Source: CANLBN01 sp047634655 (lineage in GTDB: Bacteria; Pseudomonadota; Gammaproteobacteria; Pseudomonadales; Cellvibrionaceae). Taken from it: 33,024 nt of DNA. The stretch is taken from positions 1 to 33,024 of the forward strand of contig JBLIHY010000013.1 of NCBI GenBank assembly GCA_047634655.1, in the 5' to 3' direction. Positions 1 through 8,327 of this stretch are shown piece by piece (the stretch's first letter is position 1; every line of letters begins with the position of its first letter). The notes below the pieces were generated by a model that saw nothing but the letters and a program-made list of their open reading frames with translations, had not been told where the DNA came from and made no database searches. The position numbers and the translations under genes were made by a program.

Positions 1-2
1 AA

Positions 3-83
3 GTGGCTAACCTGGCAGCTAACCTGGTGAGCAATACCAGAGGCGTAAAGGAAGTGGTAAGAGTTTTTGAATACATCGACTAA
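3..83 (+). CDS. BON-domain protein, C-terminal end only (partial)
   Basis: Only the last 26 codons are inside the window; the gene enters from the left and stops at TAA 81-83. The readable tail ends in VKEVVRVFEYID, which resembles the last strand of BON domains (VxxVVxVFEYI) in periplasmic or outer-membrane lipoproteins of the DolP/YraP/OsmY type. Such proteins bind phospholipid and support outer-membrane integrity. Because so little is visible, the family call rests on this one motif, and neither the signal peptide nor the domain count can be checked. Confidence 0.5.
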   Translation: MANLAANLVSNTRGVKEVVRVFEYID

Positions 84-212
84 GCGGGCTGCCATCAGAT
101 TCGTCGACAACATTTCCACACAGATAACCACTCGTCTATTTCAACGCTAAGTTAGTAATCACTTGCCTCGGGCACACGATATCATTGCCGAGAAACACAT
201 GCCGATAGATTC

Positions 213-230
213 CCCCGGCTAAAGCCGGGG
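213..230. repeat. IS right-end hairpin
   Basis: Perfect inverted repeat: CCCCGGCT at 213-220 and AGCCGGGG at 223-230, with a 2-nt loop. It lies downstream of tnpA at the position where IS200/IS605 elements carry the right-end hairpin recognised by the transposase. Confidence 0.8.
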
Positions 231-234
231 TTCT

Positions 235-280
235 ATGGCTTCGCCATCGCTACGCGATATTACAGCTCCATTCGGAGCTG
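235..280. repeat. Three further short hairpins at the 3' end of tnpA
   Basis: Three consecutive inverted repeats: ATGGC/GCCAT at 235-247, ATCGC/GCGAT at 246-258, and CAGCTCC/GGAGCTG at 263-280. The last covers the final tnpA codons just before its stop at 260-262. With the right-end hairpin they make four hairpins in under 70 bases. They could fold in the mRNA or in single-stranded transposition intermediates; their role is unknown. Confidence 0.7.
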
Positions 281-688
281 ACCTGAATCTTGGCGTCCTT
301 GATGCTCCACATAGTTTTTGATTGTCTTTTCATCTACGCCTACGCTGCTAACGAAGTAACCTGGCGACCAAACAACATTTTCTTTCCAGTAGACTTTGCT
401 AAGCCATTTAAATTTCTTCCTTAACCGGGACGCTGATTGGCTTTTTAATTGACCCATTACATCTGCGATTGCATACTTTGGTGGTATTTCTAAAACCATG
501 TGCAAATGATCACCATCAAAGCCAATCGCTTCAAGCTCTACGCCAGGCAAACTTCTTAGCAGCCCCAGTAATAACTTATGAGTATGCTCACGGACGCCAG
601 GCTTCAGGATCCTACGGCGGTATTTACAAACCCAAACAATAGGATACTGAAGACGATAAGCACCATGCGCTGACAATTTAACTTCCAT
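260..688 (-). CDS. tnpA: IS200/IS605-family transposase TnpA (Y1 HUH)
   Basis: Single-strand DNA transposase of 142 residues, a normal length for this family. The HUH metal-binding motif is seen as H61-L62-H63 in DHLHMVL, and the catalytic tyrosine is Y126 in IKNYVEHQ, followed by Q130 as in the family. The N-terminal YRLQYPIVWVCKYRRR stretch matches the usual start of Y1 transposases. No frameshift or internal stop is seen, so the protein may be active. The start at 688 is the only in-frame ATG; a GGAGG lies about 15 nt upstream, which is long, and an out-of-frame ATG sits closer to it, so translation may be weak. IS200 elements are known for low expression. Confidence 0.88.
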   Translation of the reverse strand: MEVKLSAHGAYRLQYPIVWVCKYRRRILKPGVREHTHKLLLGLLRSLPGVELEAIGFDGDHLHMVLEIPPKYAIADVMGQLKSQSASRLRKKFKWLSKVYWKENVVWSPGYFVSSVGVDEKTIKNYVEHQGRQDSGQLRMEL

Positions 689-719
689 TTCAGCATAATA
701 CCGCCTCCAGGCTCATTCA

Positions 720-739
720 ACCACGGGCAAACCCGTGGT
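720..739. repeat. IS left-end hairpin
   Basis: Perfect inverted repeat: ACCACGGG at 720-727 and CCCGTGGT at 732-739, with a 4-nt loop, upstream of tnpA on its coding strand. The position fits the left-end hairpin of an IS200/IS605 element. Its stem sequence differs from the right-end hairpin, as is usual in this family. Confidence 0.75.
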
Positions 740-767
740 GTTCTGTCTTCGACCGCATAAAAAAGCT

Positions 768-1679
768 CTAAATACGATCACCAAAGACAGCAAAAGCGGC
801 CTCAACAACCAAACCATGCCGCTGAGCCAGGGCTTTTCTATCATCGTCATAACCGCCACCGATCACCGTTGCTACTGCAATACCACGACGATGCGCATAC
901 TGTAATACCTGCCGGTCTCTTTCGAAGATAGTCTGTTGCGAAAGTGATAATAAACCCAGTGGATCACCACCGAATATGTCGACGCCGGCATCGTAAATCA
1001 ACAGGTCCGGTTTCTGATAATCCATCGATTTTTGCAGCGCTTTTTCAATCGTATCGAGATAAGCCTGATCGCTAATATCCTGGTGAACCTCTACATCGAG
1101 ATCACTGGTAGCCTTTCGAGCGGGAAAATTTTTTGCACAGTGAACGGAGCAAGTGAAAGCTCGGGGCTCGTCGGCCAGAATACGCGCGGTACCGTCTCCC
1201 TGGTGGACGTCACAATCAAAAATGACTAACCGTTTGACTTTTTGTTGAGCTAACAGAGCTTTAGCGCTCACCGCCAGATCGTTGAGAATACAGAAGCCCG
1301 ATGCGAAGTCGTAGTGCGCATGATGCGTGCCACCGGCAAGGTGGCACGCGACGCCGTATTTTAATGCCATTTGGCAAGTTAAAAAGGTGCCGTTAGGGGA
1401 AATCAATGTTCGCTTTAACAGAGCATCGCTCCAGGGCAGACCCATGCGTCGAACTTCCTTTTGGCTTTGCTGATTTCCAATAAAGCGCTGTAGATAATCG
1501 GGACAGTGGCCTTGCAAAAGCAACTCCAATTTTGCTTTGCCCGGCCGAAACAGGTTGCTATCGCGCAGCCAGCCTCGATATCGACAATAGTCAACTAGTA
1601 AACCGAACTTCTCCATGGGAAAGCGATGATTAGTCGGAAAGGCATAGCTGTAATAGGGGTTGCTAATCAGAGGAATCAT
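768..1679 (-). CDS. Histone deacetylase-family hydrolase (class IV/AcuC-like)
   Basis: A 303-residue zinc-dependent deacetylase of the arginase/deacetylase fold. Family landmarks are complete: the histidine pair H119-H120 in GGTHHAH, ASGFCILND (126-134), the zinc ligands D157 and H159 in DCDVHQGDGTA and D234 in DAGVD, and the catalytic tyrosine Y277 in GGGY. The start resembles HDAC11-like class IV bacterial members (NHRFPMEKF at 17-25). The substrate is unknown; bacterial members act on acetyl-lysine, acetylpolyamines or other acetylated small molecules. It has no signal peptide, so it should be cytoplasmic. It is divergent from mutL with 83 bp between the start codons, and its stop is close to the IS element. 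Nothing nearby, such as acetyl-CoA synthetase, points to the AcuC role. Confidence 0.85.
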   Translation of the reverse strand: MIPLISNPYYSYAFPTNHRFPMEKFGLLVDYCRYRGWLRDSNLFRPGKAKLELLLQGHCPDYLQRFIGNQQSQKEVRRMGLPWSDALLKRTLISPNGTFLTCQMALKYGVACHLAGGTHHAHYDFASGFCILNDLAVSAKALLAQQKVKRLVIFDCDVHQGDGTARILADEPRAFTCSVHCAKNFPARKATSDLDVEVHQDISDQAYLDTIEKALQKSMDYQKPDLLIYDAGVDIFGGDPLGLLSLSQQTIFERDRQVLQYAHRRGIAVATVIGGGYDDDRKALAQRHGLVVEAAFAVFGDRI

Positions 1680-1762
1680 GTTGGGTACATTACTATTGGG
1701 TGTTAAGGTAGTATTTTCTGCCCAGCTATCAGTTTTTCTCGCTTATCTTACGTTTATAACCC

Positions 1763-3598
1763 ATGCCTCAGATTCAACAACTTAGCCCTCGCCTCACCAA
1801 TCAAATCGCAGCCGGAGAAGTGGTAGAACGCCCCGCTTCCGTGGTGAAAGAAATCTTGGAAAACAGCCTGGATGCCGGCGCTAGTCGCATTGAGGTCGAT
1901 ATCGAACAAGGTGGCATTAAACTAATTCGTATCCGCGATAATGGCGGAGGCATCGAGAAAGACGAGCTAGCTCTAGCGCTCGCCCGACATGCTACCAGTA
2001 AAATAAAAAATCTGGACGATCTGGAAACCGTCGCCACATTGGGATTTCGCGGCGAGGCGCTCGCCAGTGTTAGTGCAGTTTCCCGCTTGGCTTTGAGCAG
2101 CAATTGCCAAGATGATCACAGTGGATGGCTAGCCAAAGTTGAGGGTCGCGAAATGGTCGCCGAGCTGTCTCCGATATCTCACCCCAAGGGAACCACCGTT
2201 GAAGTCAGAGATTTATTTTTCAATACACCTGCGCGTCGGAAATTTCTACGCACGGAAAAAACCGAATTCAATCGCATTGACGATGCATTCAAACAACTGG
2301 CTCTGTCACATTTCGCGGTTAGCTTTGAGCTGCGGCATAACCGGCGAACCATTCATAACTTTCGCACAGCGGACAATGCAACGGAAAAAAACCGCCGAGT
2401 GGCCCAGATCTGTGGGCCGAGTTTTATGGAGAATGCCTTAACCATTGACATCGAACGCCACGGACTCAGACTCTCGGGTTGGGTAGCGTTGCCAACGTTT
2501 TCCCGCAGCCAGGCAGATCTGCAACACTTTTACGTCAATGGTCGGGCAATCAAGGATCGACTGGTCAGTCATGCGGTACGCAAAGCTTATAGCGATGTAC
2601 TTTATCACGGTCGCCATCCAGCGTTTGTTCTATATTTGGAACTGGCGCCAGCCATGGTGGATGTCAATGTGCACCCTACCAAGCACGAAGTGAGGTTTCG
2701 CGATCACCGCAGCGTACACGATTTTATTTATAGCAGTCTTCACCATGCATTGGCAGATGTTCGGCCTCAAGATCAATTACTCCAATCCGTGGTGCCTTCT
2801 GAACTATCGACAGCGACGGATTCAAACGTCGACTCATCGCTGAAAAAGCAGACAGCTATACCGCTCCGAATTCAGCCTAATGAGGCCTCGGAAATAACTT
2901 CACCAAAAATTAACCGTAGTTATGAGAATAATTATGGTGAATCGCGAACCCAGGTCGCAGAGACTCTGGCGTTTTACCAATCTTCCACACCTCAGTCCTC
3001 CAGCGTGGAGGAAATTCCTCCACTGGGCTACGCCATCGCGCAACTAAAGGGTATTTATCTGTTGGCAGAAAACAGCGACGGCTTGATCGTTGTCGACATC
3101 CATGCCGCCCACGAGCGCATAACTTATGAGCGCCTCAAAGAGAATTTTGCTCATCAGAATACTCAATCGCAACCGCTACTAGTGCCTATAACTCTGGCCA
3201 TTAGTGAAAAAGAGATGGCTTGCGCAGAAAGTCAAAGGGATATTTTTACAAGTCTCGGCTTTTTAGTTGAATCCGCTGGTCCAGAAAGTCTATTGATCCG
3301 CCAGATACCGGTAATTTTCAACAAAGCCAATGTCGAGCAATTGATTCGAGATGTGCTGTCAGATCTAATTGAATATGGCAGTAGTGAACGTATACAACAG
3401 CACATTAATCAATTGCTATCAACTATATCCTGCCACGGCTCGGTGCGAGCTAACCGTCAGTTGAGTCTGGCGGAAATGAACGCCCTGTTACGCGACATGG
3501 AGGTCACCGAACGCAGTGGTCAATGTAATCACGGACGCCCAACCTGGACAAAATTTTCACTATCCACCATCGATAAGTGGTTTTTGCGTGGTCAGTGA
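1763..3598 (+). CDS. mutL: DNA mismatch repair protein MutL
   Basis: A full-length MutL of 611 residues. The N-terminal GHKL ATPase has LENSLDAGA (32-40, catalytic E33), the DNGGGI box and GFRGEAL. The transducer domain carries FYVNGR and VDVNVHPTKHEVRF. A poorly conserved linker (about 340-425) leads to the C-terminal dimerisation domain. That domain carries endonuclease-type motifs: D445-I-H-A-x2-E451-x4-E456, SCHGSVRANR around C557, and CNHGRP from C588. Such motifs are found in MutL of MutH-less bacteria including Pseudomonas, so this MutL probably nicks DNA itself. The usual neighbours amiB, miaA and hfq are absent on both sides. The start is fixed by the conserved MPQIQQLSPRLTNQIAAG beginning; no clear Shine-Dalgarno is seen. 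Confidence 0.97.
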   Translation: MPQIQQLSPRLTNQIAAGEVVERPASVVKEILENSLDAGASRIEVDIEQGGIKLIRIRDNGGGIEKDELALALARHATSKIKNLDDLETVATLGFRGEALASVSAVSRLALSSNCQDDHSGWLAKVEGREMVAELSPISHPKGTTVEVRDLFFNTPARRKFLRTEKTEFNRIDDAFKQLALSHFAVSFELRHNRRTIHNFRTADNATEKNRRVAQICGPSFMENALTIDIERHGLRLSGWVALPTFSRSQADLQHFYVNGRAIKDRLVSHAVRKAYSDVLYHGRHPAFVLYLELAPAMVDVNVHPTKHEVRFRDHRSVHDFIYSSLHHALADVRPQDQLLQSVVPSELSTATDSNVDSSLKKQTAIPLRIQPNEASEITSPKINRSYENNYGESRTQVAETLAFYQSSTPQSSSVEEIPPLGYAIAQLKGIYLLAENSDGLIVVDIHAAHERITYERLKENFAHQNTQSQPLLVPITLAISEKEMACAESQRDIFTSLGFLVESAGPESLLIRQIPVIFNKANVEQLIRDVLSDLIEYGSSERIQQHINQLLSTISCHGSVRANRQLSLAEMNALLRDMEVTERSGQCNHGRPTWTKFSLSTIDKWFLRGQ

Positions 3599-4099
3599 AT
3601 AGACTCACTCGACTCCTCTATTTTACTACTGCAATATATTGCCTAGCCGCTTAGATCCTTGCCATTCACTAATGGTTAGCGTCTAATGATCAGCGAACCA
3701 GGAGCACGGCCTTCTAAGGGAACTGTTTTTCTTACAACAACCCATATACTGACAATATTCGACTATCAACTAACCCGGAAACAATCGAGTTGACAGGTTA
3801 AATGCAGCGCAAGGTCCGAAGTGTGAAACCACAGGTAAGTAATTCACATTCCATAGGTTAACAACAATTAGCTCTTCAAAATATCATACTAATTTATTGT
3901 ATCCACTGTATCCCCGCGGGATATCCTTTGAGAAAAGCCTTGCACCAAAGCACTTCTAAATACCTCAGCCGAAGCCACAGTAAAAATTTGATTTAGAAGC
4001 TTGGCTTTACTGCTTGCACTGGTCTCGTGGCTCGTGCGCCGAGCAAGCGGCAAGCGCAATAACCAAACAAAACGCACTCTGGCGTGATCAGGAATTATC
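3599..4099. other. Gene-free stretch between mutL and gshA
   Basis: About 500 bases without a convincing gene. The only notable structure is a short hairpin, CCATT/AATGG at 3662-3675, shortly after mutL. A 70-codon reverse reading frame at 3889-4101 overlaps the gshA ribosome binding site and has no protein-like character. miaA, which commonly follows mutL, is not here even as a recognisable remnant. The gshA promoter must lie in this stretch, but I cannot place it. Confidence 0.6.
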
Positions 4100-5728
4100 A
4101 TGAATTTACTATCTCAGCGTCTTCGCCGGATACGACAATCCAAACAAGTCGGCCACATGGCCAATATCACCCGCGGTCTGGAAAAAGAGAGTCTGAGAAT
4201 AACCCCTCAGGGCTTTCTGGCTAAAACTTCCCATCCGAAAACATTGGGGTCAGCACTGACCCATCCACGAATCACTACAGACTATAGTGAAGCTCTGTTG
4301 GAGTTCATTACGCCTCCCAGGCAGAAAATATCAGAATCAATGGCTATCTTGGAAGAGTTGCACAGATTCACTTATAACCAAATCGGACAGGAGTATCTGT
4401 GGATCAATAGCATGCCCTGTATGATTACCAGCGATCAGGATATCCCGATAGCCAAATACGGGTCTTCCAACTCTGCCCAAATGAAAACCATTTATCGAAA
4501 AGGTCTGGGCCAACGCTATGGTAGCGCCATGCAGGTTATTGCCGGCATTCACTATAACTTTTCCCCATCCGATGTCTTTTGGCAATTTTTACGAGATGAG
4601 GACAATGCATCACTGCCGTTGATGGATTACAAAACCAGGTCTTACCTCGGCTTAATCCGTAATTTTCGGCGAAATTTCTGGATATTACTGTATCTGTTTG
4701 GAGCGGCACCAGCAGTCTGTAGTAGCTTTGTTAAAAACCGCTGCCATCAGCTCGTGCCTTTAGGCGAAGATGAAAACAGTCTACACGCGCCCTATGCAAC
4801 TTCACTACGCATGGGCGATTTGGGTTATCAAAGCGCTGCGCAGGAATCCTTGATCGTCACCTACAATTGTCTGGAGGATTACATCAATAGCCTCTGTCAA
4901 GCTATCACTCAACCATACGACGAGTATCGTAAGGTCGGGATACGCAGCGATAACCGCGAATATCGGCAGCTTAACGATTGCCTGTTGCAAATCGAAAACG
5001 AGTTCTACGGCTTGATTCGACCGAAACACATTACCAGTAGTGGGCAAGCTGCACTCAATGCACTCGACACCGGGGGTATTGAATACATTGAAGTTCGCTG
5101 TCTCGACTTAAATCCTTTCGAGTCGGTTGGCGTTAGCGAATCGCAGATTCGCTTTCTCGACTTATTTTTAATGTATTGTCTCCTAGAAGACAGTCCGTTT
5201 TCCGACGAAGAAGAATATCGACAACAGCAGGAAAATCAGCGGCGCATGGTCTACAGAGGCCGAGATCCAGATTTAACACTCTACGATAAAGGCAAGGAAA
5301 GAGTGGCCCGGCAATGGGGGCAGGAAATAATAGAACAACTCACGCCAATAGCGACAATGTTGGATGAATACCACGGCGACGATAAGTATCTCCTGTGTTT
5401 AGAAAACGAAAAACTAAAATTAGAGAATCAACTACTAACGCCATCGGCAAGAATTCTAGACGAAGTCCGGGAACAAAAAACTACCTTTTATCGCTGGGCA
5501 ATGAATGCTGCCATTCGCAACCGCGAGCATTTTTTGGAAAGCGCTTTATCGCCGAAAACGCAGCAATACTACGAAAGGATGGCCGAAGATTCATTGGCAA
5601 AACAAACGCAATTGGAAGCCCATCAAGAGAAAGCTTTTGAAAGCTTTTTAGCTGATTATTACAACCAATATCAGTGTCGAGGTGCCGCTCAGCAGCGCCC
5701 TGGTTCGGCTGCGGACCGAAAATCGTAG
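4100..5728 (+). CDS. gshA: Glutamate-cysteine ligase (gamma-glutamylcysteine synthetase)
   Basis: First step of glutathione synthesis: ATP-dependent ligation of L-glutamate and L-cysteine in the cytoplasm. The 542-residue product is slightly longer than E. coli GshA (518) and belongs to the proteobacterial type I family. Recognisable blocks are GLEKESLRI near residue 26, LGSALTHPRITTDYSEALLEFITPP at about 50-74, NFSPSDVFWQFL, and YIEVRCLDLNPF. The ATG at 4100 follows AGGAATT at a good distance. The last 20 residues look like a non-conserved tail. The gene stands alone: gshB is not adjacent, and the next gene, the bactofilin, is convergent. Confidence 0.96.
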   Translation: MNLLSQRLRRIRQSKQVGHMANITRGLEKESLRITPQGFLAKTSHPKTLGSALTHPRITTDYSEALLEFITPPRQKISESMAILEELHRFTYNQIGQEYLWINSMPCMITSDQDIPIAKYGSSNSAQMKTIYRKGLGQRYGSAMQVIAGIHYNFSPSDVFWQFLRDEDNASLPLMDYKTRSYLGLIRNFRRNFWILLYLFGAAPAVCSSFVKNRCHQLVPLGEDENSLHAPYATSLRMGDLGYQSAAQESLIVTYNCLEDYINSLCQAITQPYDEYRKVGIRSDNREYRQLNDCLLQIENEFYGLIRPKHITSSGQAALNALDTGGIEYIEVRCLDLNPFESVGVSESQIRFLDLFLMYCLLEDSPFSDEEEYRQQQENQRRMVYRGRDPDLTLYDKGKERVARQWGQEIIEQLTPIATMLDEYHGDDKYLLCLENEKLKLENQLLTPSARILDEVREQKTTFYRWAMNAAIRNREHFLESALSPKTQQYYERMAEDSLAKQTQLEAHQEKAFESFLADYYNQYQCRGAAQQRPGSAADRKS

Positions 5729-5926
5729 CGGAATCTCACAAAAATTGGGGCGGACGGTTACGCTTAGCTGGGGTCGATGAAGTTCTTCGTTCAGATTCCG
5801 GCGGGTAGCCCGTGAACCAAACGGATGACTATTGAGACAGGAGCCAAAGAATGTCCCGATACGCCAACTCTTCGGAAACATTAGCTGAAGTTTATCGTAC
5901 TTTGCTTTTACTCCTGTGCCGCAGGC

Positions 5927-5943
5927 AACGCAGAACCTGCGTT
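5927..5943. repeat. Perfect hairpin between convergent gshA and bactofilin genes
   Basis: AACGCAG (5927-5933), a 3-nt loop, CTGCGTT (5937-5943). It lies 16 bp beyond the bactofilin stop. The place suits a transcription terminator for the bactofilin operon, but no T-run follows on either strand, so termination is only a guess. Confidence 0.5.
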
Positions 5944-5958
5944 AATAACGTTACTATA

Positions 5959-6405
5959 CTATCGAGTAGGCGGTAATATTTTTGGCTTATTATCCGCCGC
6001 CACTTTGGCAGCGGAAGGCGCAGACGTCTTGCCTCCACTCTTGCTGACATACACCAGGTTACCATTCACTTGTGCGCCCTTAGCTATTTCGATGAAGTTG
6101 TAGTGGACATCACCGTTGACAACCGCCTTACCCGCTAATTCGATATGCTTGTCCGAGTAAACATTGCCGTTAATAATCCCGTTAATTACCAGGGTGGGGA
6201 CTCGAATTTCGCCCTCCACTAGGCCTTTCTCCATAATCTGCGCAAAAGCCTCCGTACCATCCTCGCTGTATATTTTTCCTTTTATAGTACCCTCAACCAT
6301 TAGGTCGCCGAAGAAATCAACATCGCCCGTAATTGTTGTGGTTTTTGATACTAGAGTCGTAGAACTCTTAGCGGAAGATACCGATACTTTTTCTTTCCAG
6401 AACAT
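5959..6405 (-). CDS. Bactofilin (polymer-forming cytoskeletal protein)
   Basis: A 148-residue protein with the bactofilin (DUF583) beta-helix core: a repeating pattern of short strands with glycines (TTITGDVDF, VEGTIKG, VEGEIRV, INGIINGNV, VVNGDVHY, VNGNLVY), flanked by a short N-terminal segment and a flexible Ser/Ala/Lys-rich tail. Bactofilins self-assemble without nucleotide into filaments at the membrane and scaffold cell-wall or polar proteins. The start at 6405 (MFWKEK) is chosen because AGGAGA sits 7 nt upstream; a start 8 codons earlier overlaps the previous gene and has no ribosome site. The upstream gene stops only 2 nt before this start, so the two are surely cotranscribed and probably coupled. 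erpA, which follows this pair in Pseudomonas, is absent. Confidence 0.9.
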   Translation of the reverse strand: MFWKEKVSVSSAKSSTTLVSKTTTITGDVDFFGDLMVEGTIKGKIYSEDGTEAFAQIMEKGLVEGEIRVPTLVINGIINGNVYSDKHIELAGKAVVNGDVHYNFIEIAKGAQVNGNLVYVSKSGGKTSAPSAAKVAADNKPKILPPTR

Positions 6406-6407
6406 AT

Positions 6408-7151
6408 TTAGTTCTCCTGTACGGACCAATCGAATTTTTTCTCGATTGATAATTTTTTAGGGCTTTTGGCAACAAGCTTTAATTCTATATATTCGGGTGT
6501 AAAACCCGCTGGCAACAGCATTTCACCTTTGATTCGTTGAAAATATTTGAATTTCAAATTAATTCTTTCTTTATCAATGGATTCTGATATTTCTTTTAAA
6601 GGAATACGCCTTATATTTTCGTCTTGTTTCCCCAGCAACTGTACTTGCAGATAACCGGAAACGAGTCGATGGCGCGCGACCACTTGTTTGATGGCAAAAT
6701 TATACTGATAAGGGCTGAGCGAGTCACGAAGCGTAATGGTAGGCGGATCAATAACCAGGCCCTCGTTGTTGGAATAGGGATCCATTACACTACGATAAAA
6801 AATATTTTCCTGTTCCAGCTTTGCGATATAGCTTTCCAGTTCAACGACCTCGCTGCGCACGCCTTCATTAGCTCGACGATCGACTTCGATGGCTAGTGAT
6901 AAATTAGCGACTTGCTGCTGAAGCTGATCGGCCTCCTCGGCTGCTTCTTCGTAGCGTCGGTACAAATCATCGCGGATTGTCTGTAACTTGCCAACATCTG
7001 CCACTGCCAGATAACGACCATAAAGGAAGCTGCCATAAGTAAGTGCAATCATCATAAATAAGATAAAAGTAGCCAGCAGAGGCCTTCGCCAAGGACGATG
7101 GGGCACAACAACCTTTACTTCATACTGCCTACTAGGTGTTACGCTACCCAT
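6408..7151 (-). CDS. Single-pass membrane coiled-coil protein (DUF6776-like)
   Basis: A 247-residue protein of unknown function. A basic N-terminus (HRPWRRP at 18-24) precedes one membrane helix at about 24-45; a long, charged, heptad-like coiled coil follows at about 52-120 (EEAADQLQQQ and EVVELESYIAKLEQEN-type segments), then a soluble domain of about 120 residues rich in beta pattern. Positive-inside logic puts the coiled coil and C-terminal domain in the periplasm. It lies between argC and the bactofilin gene, as does the DUF6776 protein of Pseudomonas. The tight link to the bactofilin suggests a membrane partner or anchor for its filament; this is inference. Confidence 0.8.
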   Translation of the reverse strand: MGSVTPSRQYEVKVVVPHRPWRRPLLATFILFMMIALTYGSFLYGRYLAVADVGKLQTIRDDLYRRYEEAAEEADQLQQQVANLSLAIEVDRRANEGVRSEVVELESYIAKLEQENIFYRSVMDPYSNNEGLVIDPPTITLRDSLSPYQYNFAIKQVVARHRLVSGYLQVQLLGKQDENIRRIPLKEISESIDKERINLKFKYFQRIKGEMLLPAGFTPEYIELKLVAKSPKKLSIEKKFDWSVQEN

Positions 7152-7286
7152 AAAATATTACATATCGTTAAAGTAAGAATTTTTTAATGATCGCAGAAGT
7201 TTTAGCGAAGACAACTCAGCATAAAACTTCATGTGAGCACAGCTGACATACTATTGATTGACTCGAAATTAGCGACCTATCGGGGA

Positions 7287-8327
7287 TCAGGGCAACAGTG
7301 CCGGCTGCGTTAAGCCAAGCGTTTCTTCAAAACCGTACATAATATTCATATTCTGCACCGCTTGTCCGGAGGCTCCTTTTGTCAAGTTGTCGATAACCGA
7401 CATTACCACGACTGTATCCCGGCCCTGGGGTTGAGCGACGGCCAATCGACAGTGGTTCGAGCCTCGCACCGAACGAGTCTGCGGATAAACACCCGCTGGC
7501 AATACGTCAACAAAGGGCTCGTGACAATAAAACTCTTCATACAGTGCTTGTAGGTCGACCTCTTTGACAGCGAGAGTGGCGTAGAGCGTCGAGTGGATAC
7601 CCCGAATAATCGGCAGTAGGTGCGGCACAAATGTCAGTTTGGCTGCGGAAGCAGCCTTCGGCTGCATTGCCCTAAGGCCCTGCTCAATTTCCGGCAAGTG
7701 GCGGTGGCCATTCACAGAGTAAGCCTTGAAACTGTCCGTAATTTCACTGAGAAGGTTGTTAATGTTAGCCTGGCGACCGGCGCCGCTGGCGCCGCTGGCG
7801 GAGTTGGCAATTAGAGTATCGGCTTTGACCAAGTCGTTTGCTAACAAAGGCCAAAAACCCAACTGTATAGAGGTCGGATAACAACCCGGACAAGCAACTA
7901 AGGATGCAGTTCGAAGAGAAGTCCGATTGATTTCCGGCAGACCGTAAACGACTGAATCCAATAATTCTGGATACGAGTGAGGTTGGCCGTACCATTCAGC
8001 CCACAATTGCGGGTCACGCAAGCGGAAGTCGGCAGAGATGTCGATAACGCGGACCTTTTCTGCCAGCAGATCTGGGGCCATCGCGTGAGCGACTCCATGG
8101 GGCGTCGCAAAAAAGACCAGGTCACAGGCGGATAAAGTGGATACTTCTGGCTCAACAAAAATCAGATCACAGAATCCCCGCAGATTAGGATAGATATCTT
8201 TTACAGAAATTCCGGCTGCGCGGCGAGAAGTAATAACCTGCACATGGGCTTCGGGATGATTAACTAATAAGCGTAAGAGTTCAGCACCAGTGTATCCAGT
8301 GGCGCCGACGATACCGATATTGACCAT
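7287..8327 (-). CDS. argC: N-acetyl-gamma-glutamyl-phosphate reductase
   Basis: Third step of arginine biosynthesis: NADPH-dependent reduction of N-acetylglutamyl phosphate to the semialdehyde. The 346-residue protein has the N-terminal nucleotide-binding motif GATGYTGAEL (8-17), the catalytic cysteine C149 in ACPGCYPTS, the SGASGAGR loop and the conserved NGHRHLPEI. Length is normal. The start is the family start (MVNIGIVGATGYTGAE), though the ribosome site is weak. The next gene in the same direction begins 135 bp downstream, so cotranscription with the coiled-coil and bactofilin genes is possible. A 9-bp tandem repeat at 7779-7796 encodes ASGASG and is simply the conserved loop. Confidence 0.96.
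   Translation of the reverse strand: MVNIGIVGATGYTGAELLRLLVNHPEAHVQVITSRRAAGISVKDIYPNLRGFCDLIFVEPEVSTLSACDLVFFATPHGVAHAMAPDLLAEKVRVIDISADFRLRDPQLWAEWYGQPHSYPELLDSVVYGLPEINRTSLRTASLVACPGCYPTSIQLGFWPLLANDLVKADTLIANSASGASGAGRQANINNLLSEITDSFKAYSVNGHRHLPEIEQGLRAMQPKAASAAKLTFVPHLLPIIRGIHSTLYATLAVKEVDLQALYEEFYCHEPFVDVLPAGVYPQTRSVRGSNHCRLAVAQPQGRDTVVVMSVIDNLTKGASGQAVQNMNIMYGFEETLGLTQPALLP

Larger units (their letters stand above)
213..739 (-). mobile_element. IS200/IS605-family insertion sequence, tnpA only
   Basis: A single HUH-type transposase gene on the minus strand lies between two strong hairpins: 720-739 (left end in tnpA orientation, 8-bp stem, 4-nt loop) and 213-230 (right end, 8-bp stem, 2-nt loop). 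This is the organisation of IS200-group elements, which move as single-stranded DNA, have no terminal inverted repeats and make no target duplication. The limits given are the outer hairpin edges; the true ends lie some bases outside and cannot be fixed without an empty site. No tnpB gene or guide-RNA region is present. It sits between the BON gene and an HDAC-like gene, about 29 bp from the latter's stop. Confidence 0.85.

Noticed and set aside
3889..4101. 70-codon reverse frame upstream of gshA
   Set aside because: It overlaps the gshA ribosome site and start, has no own ribosome site and no protein-like pattern.
7779..7800. 9-bp tandem repeat in argC
   Set aside because: In frame and encodes the conserved ASGASGAGR loop, so it is explained by the protein.
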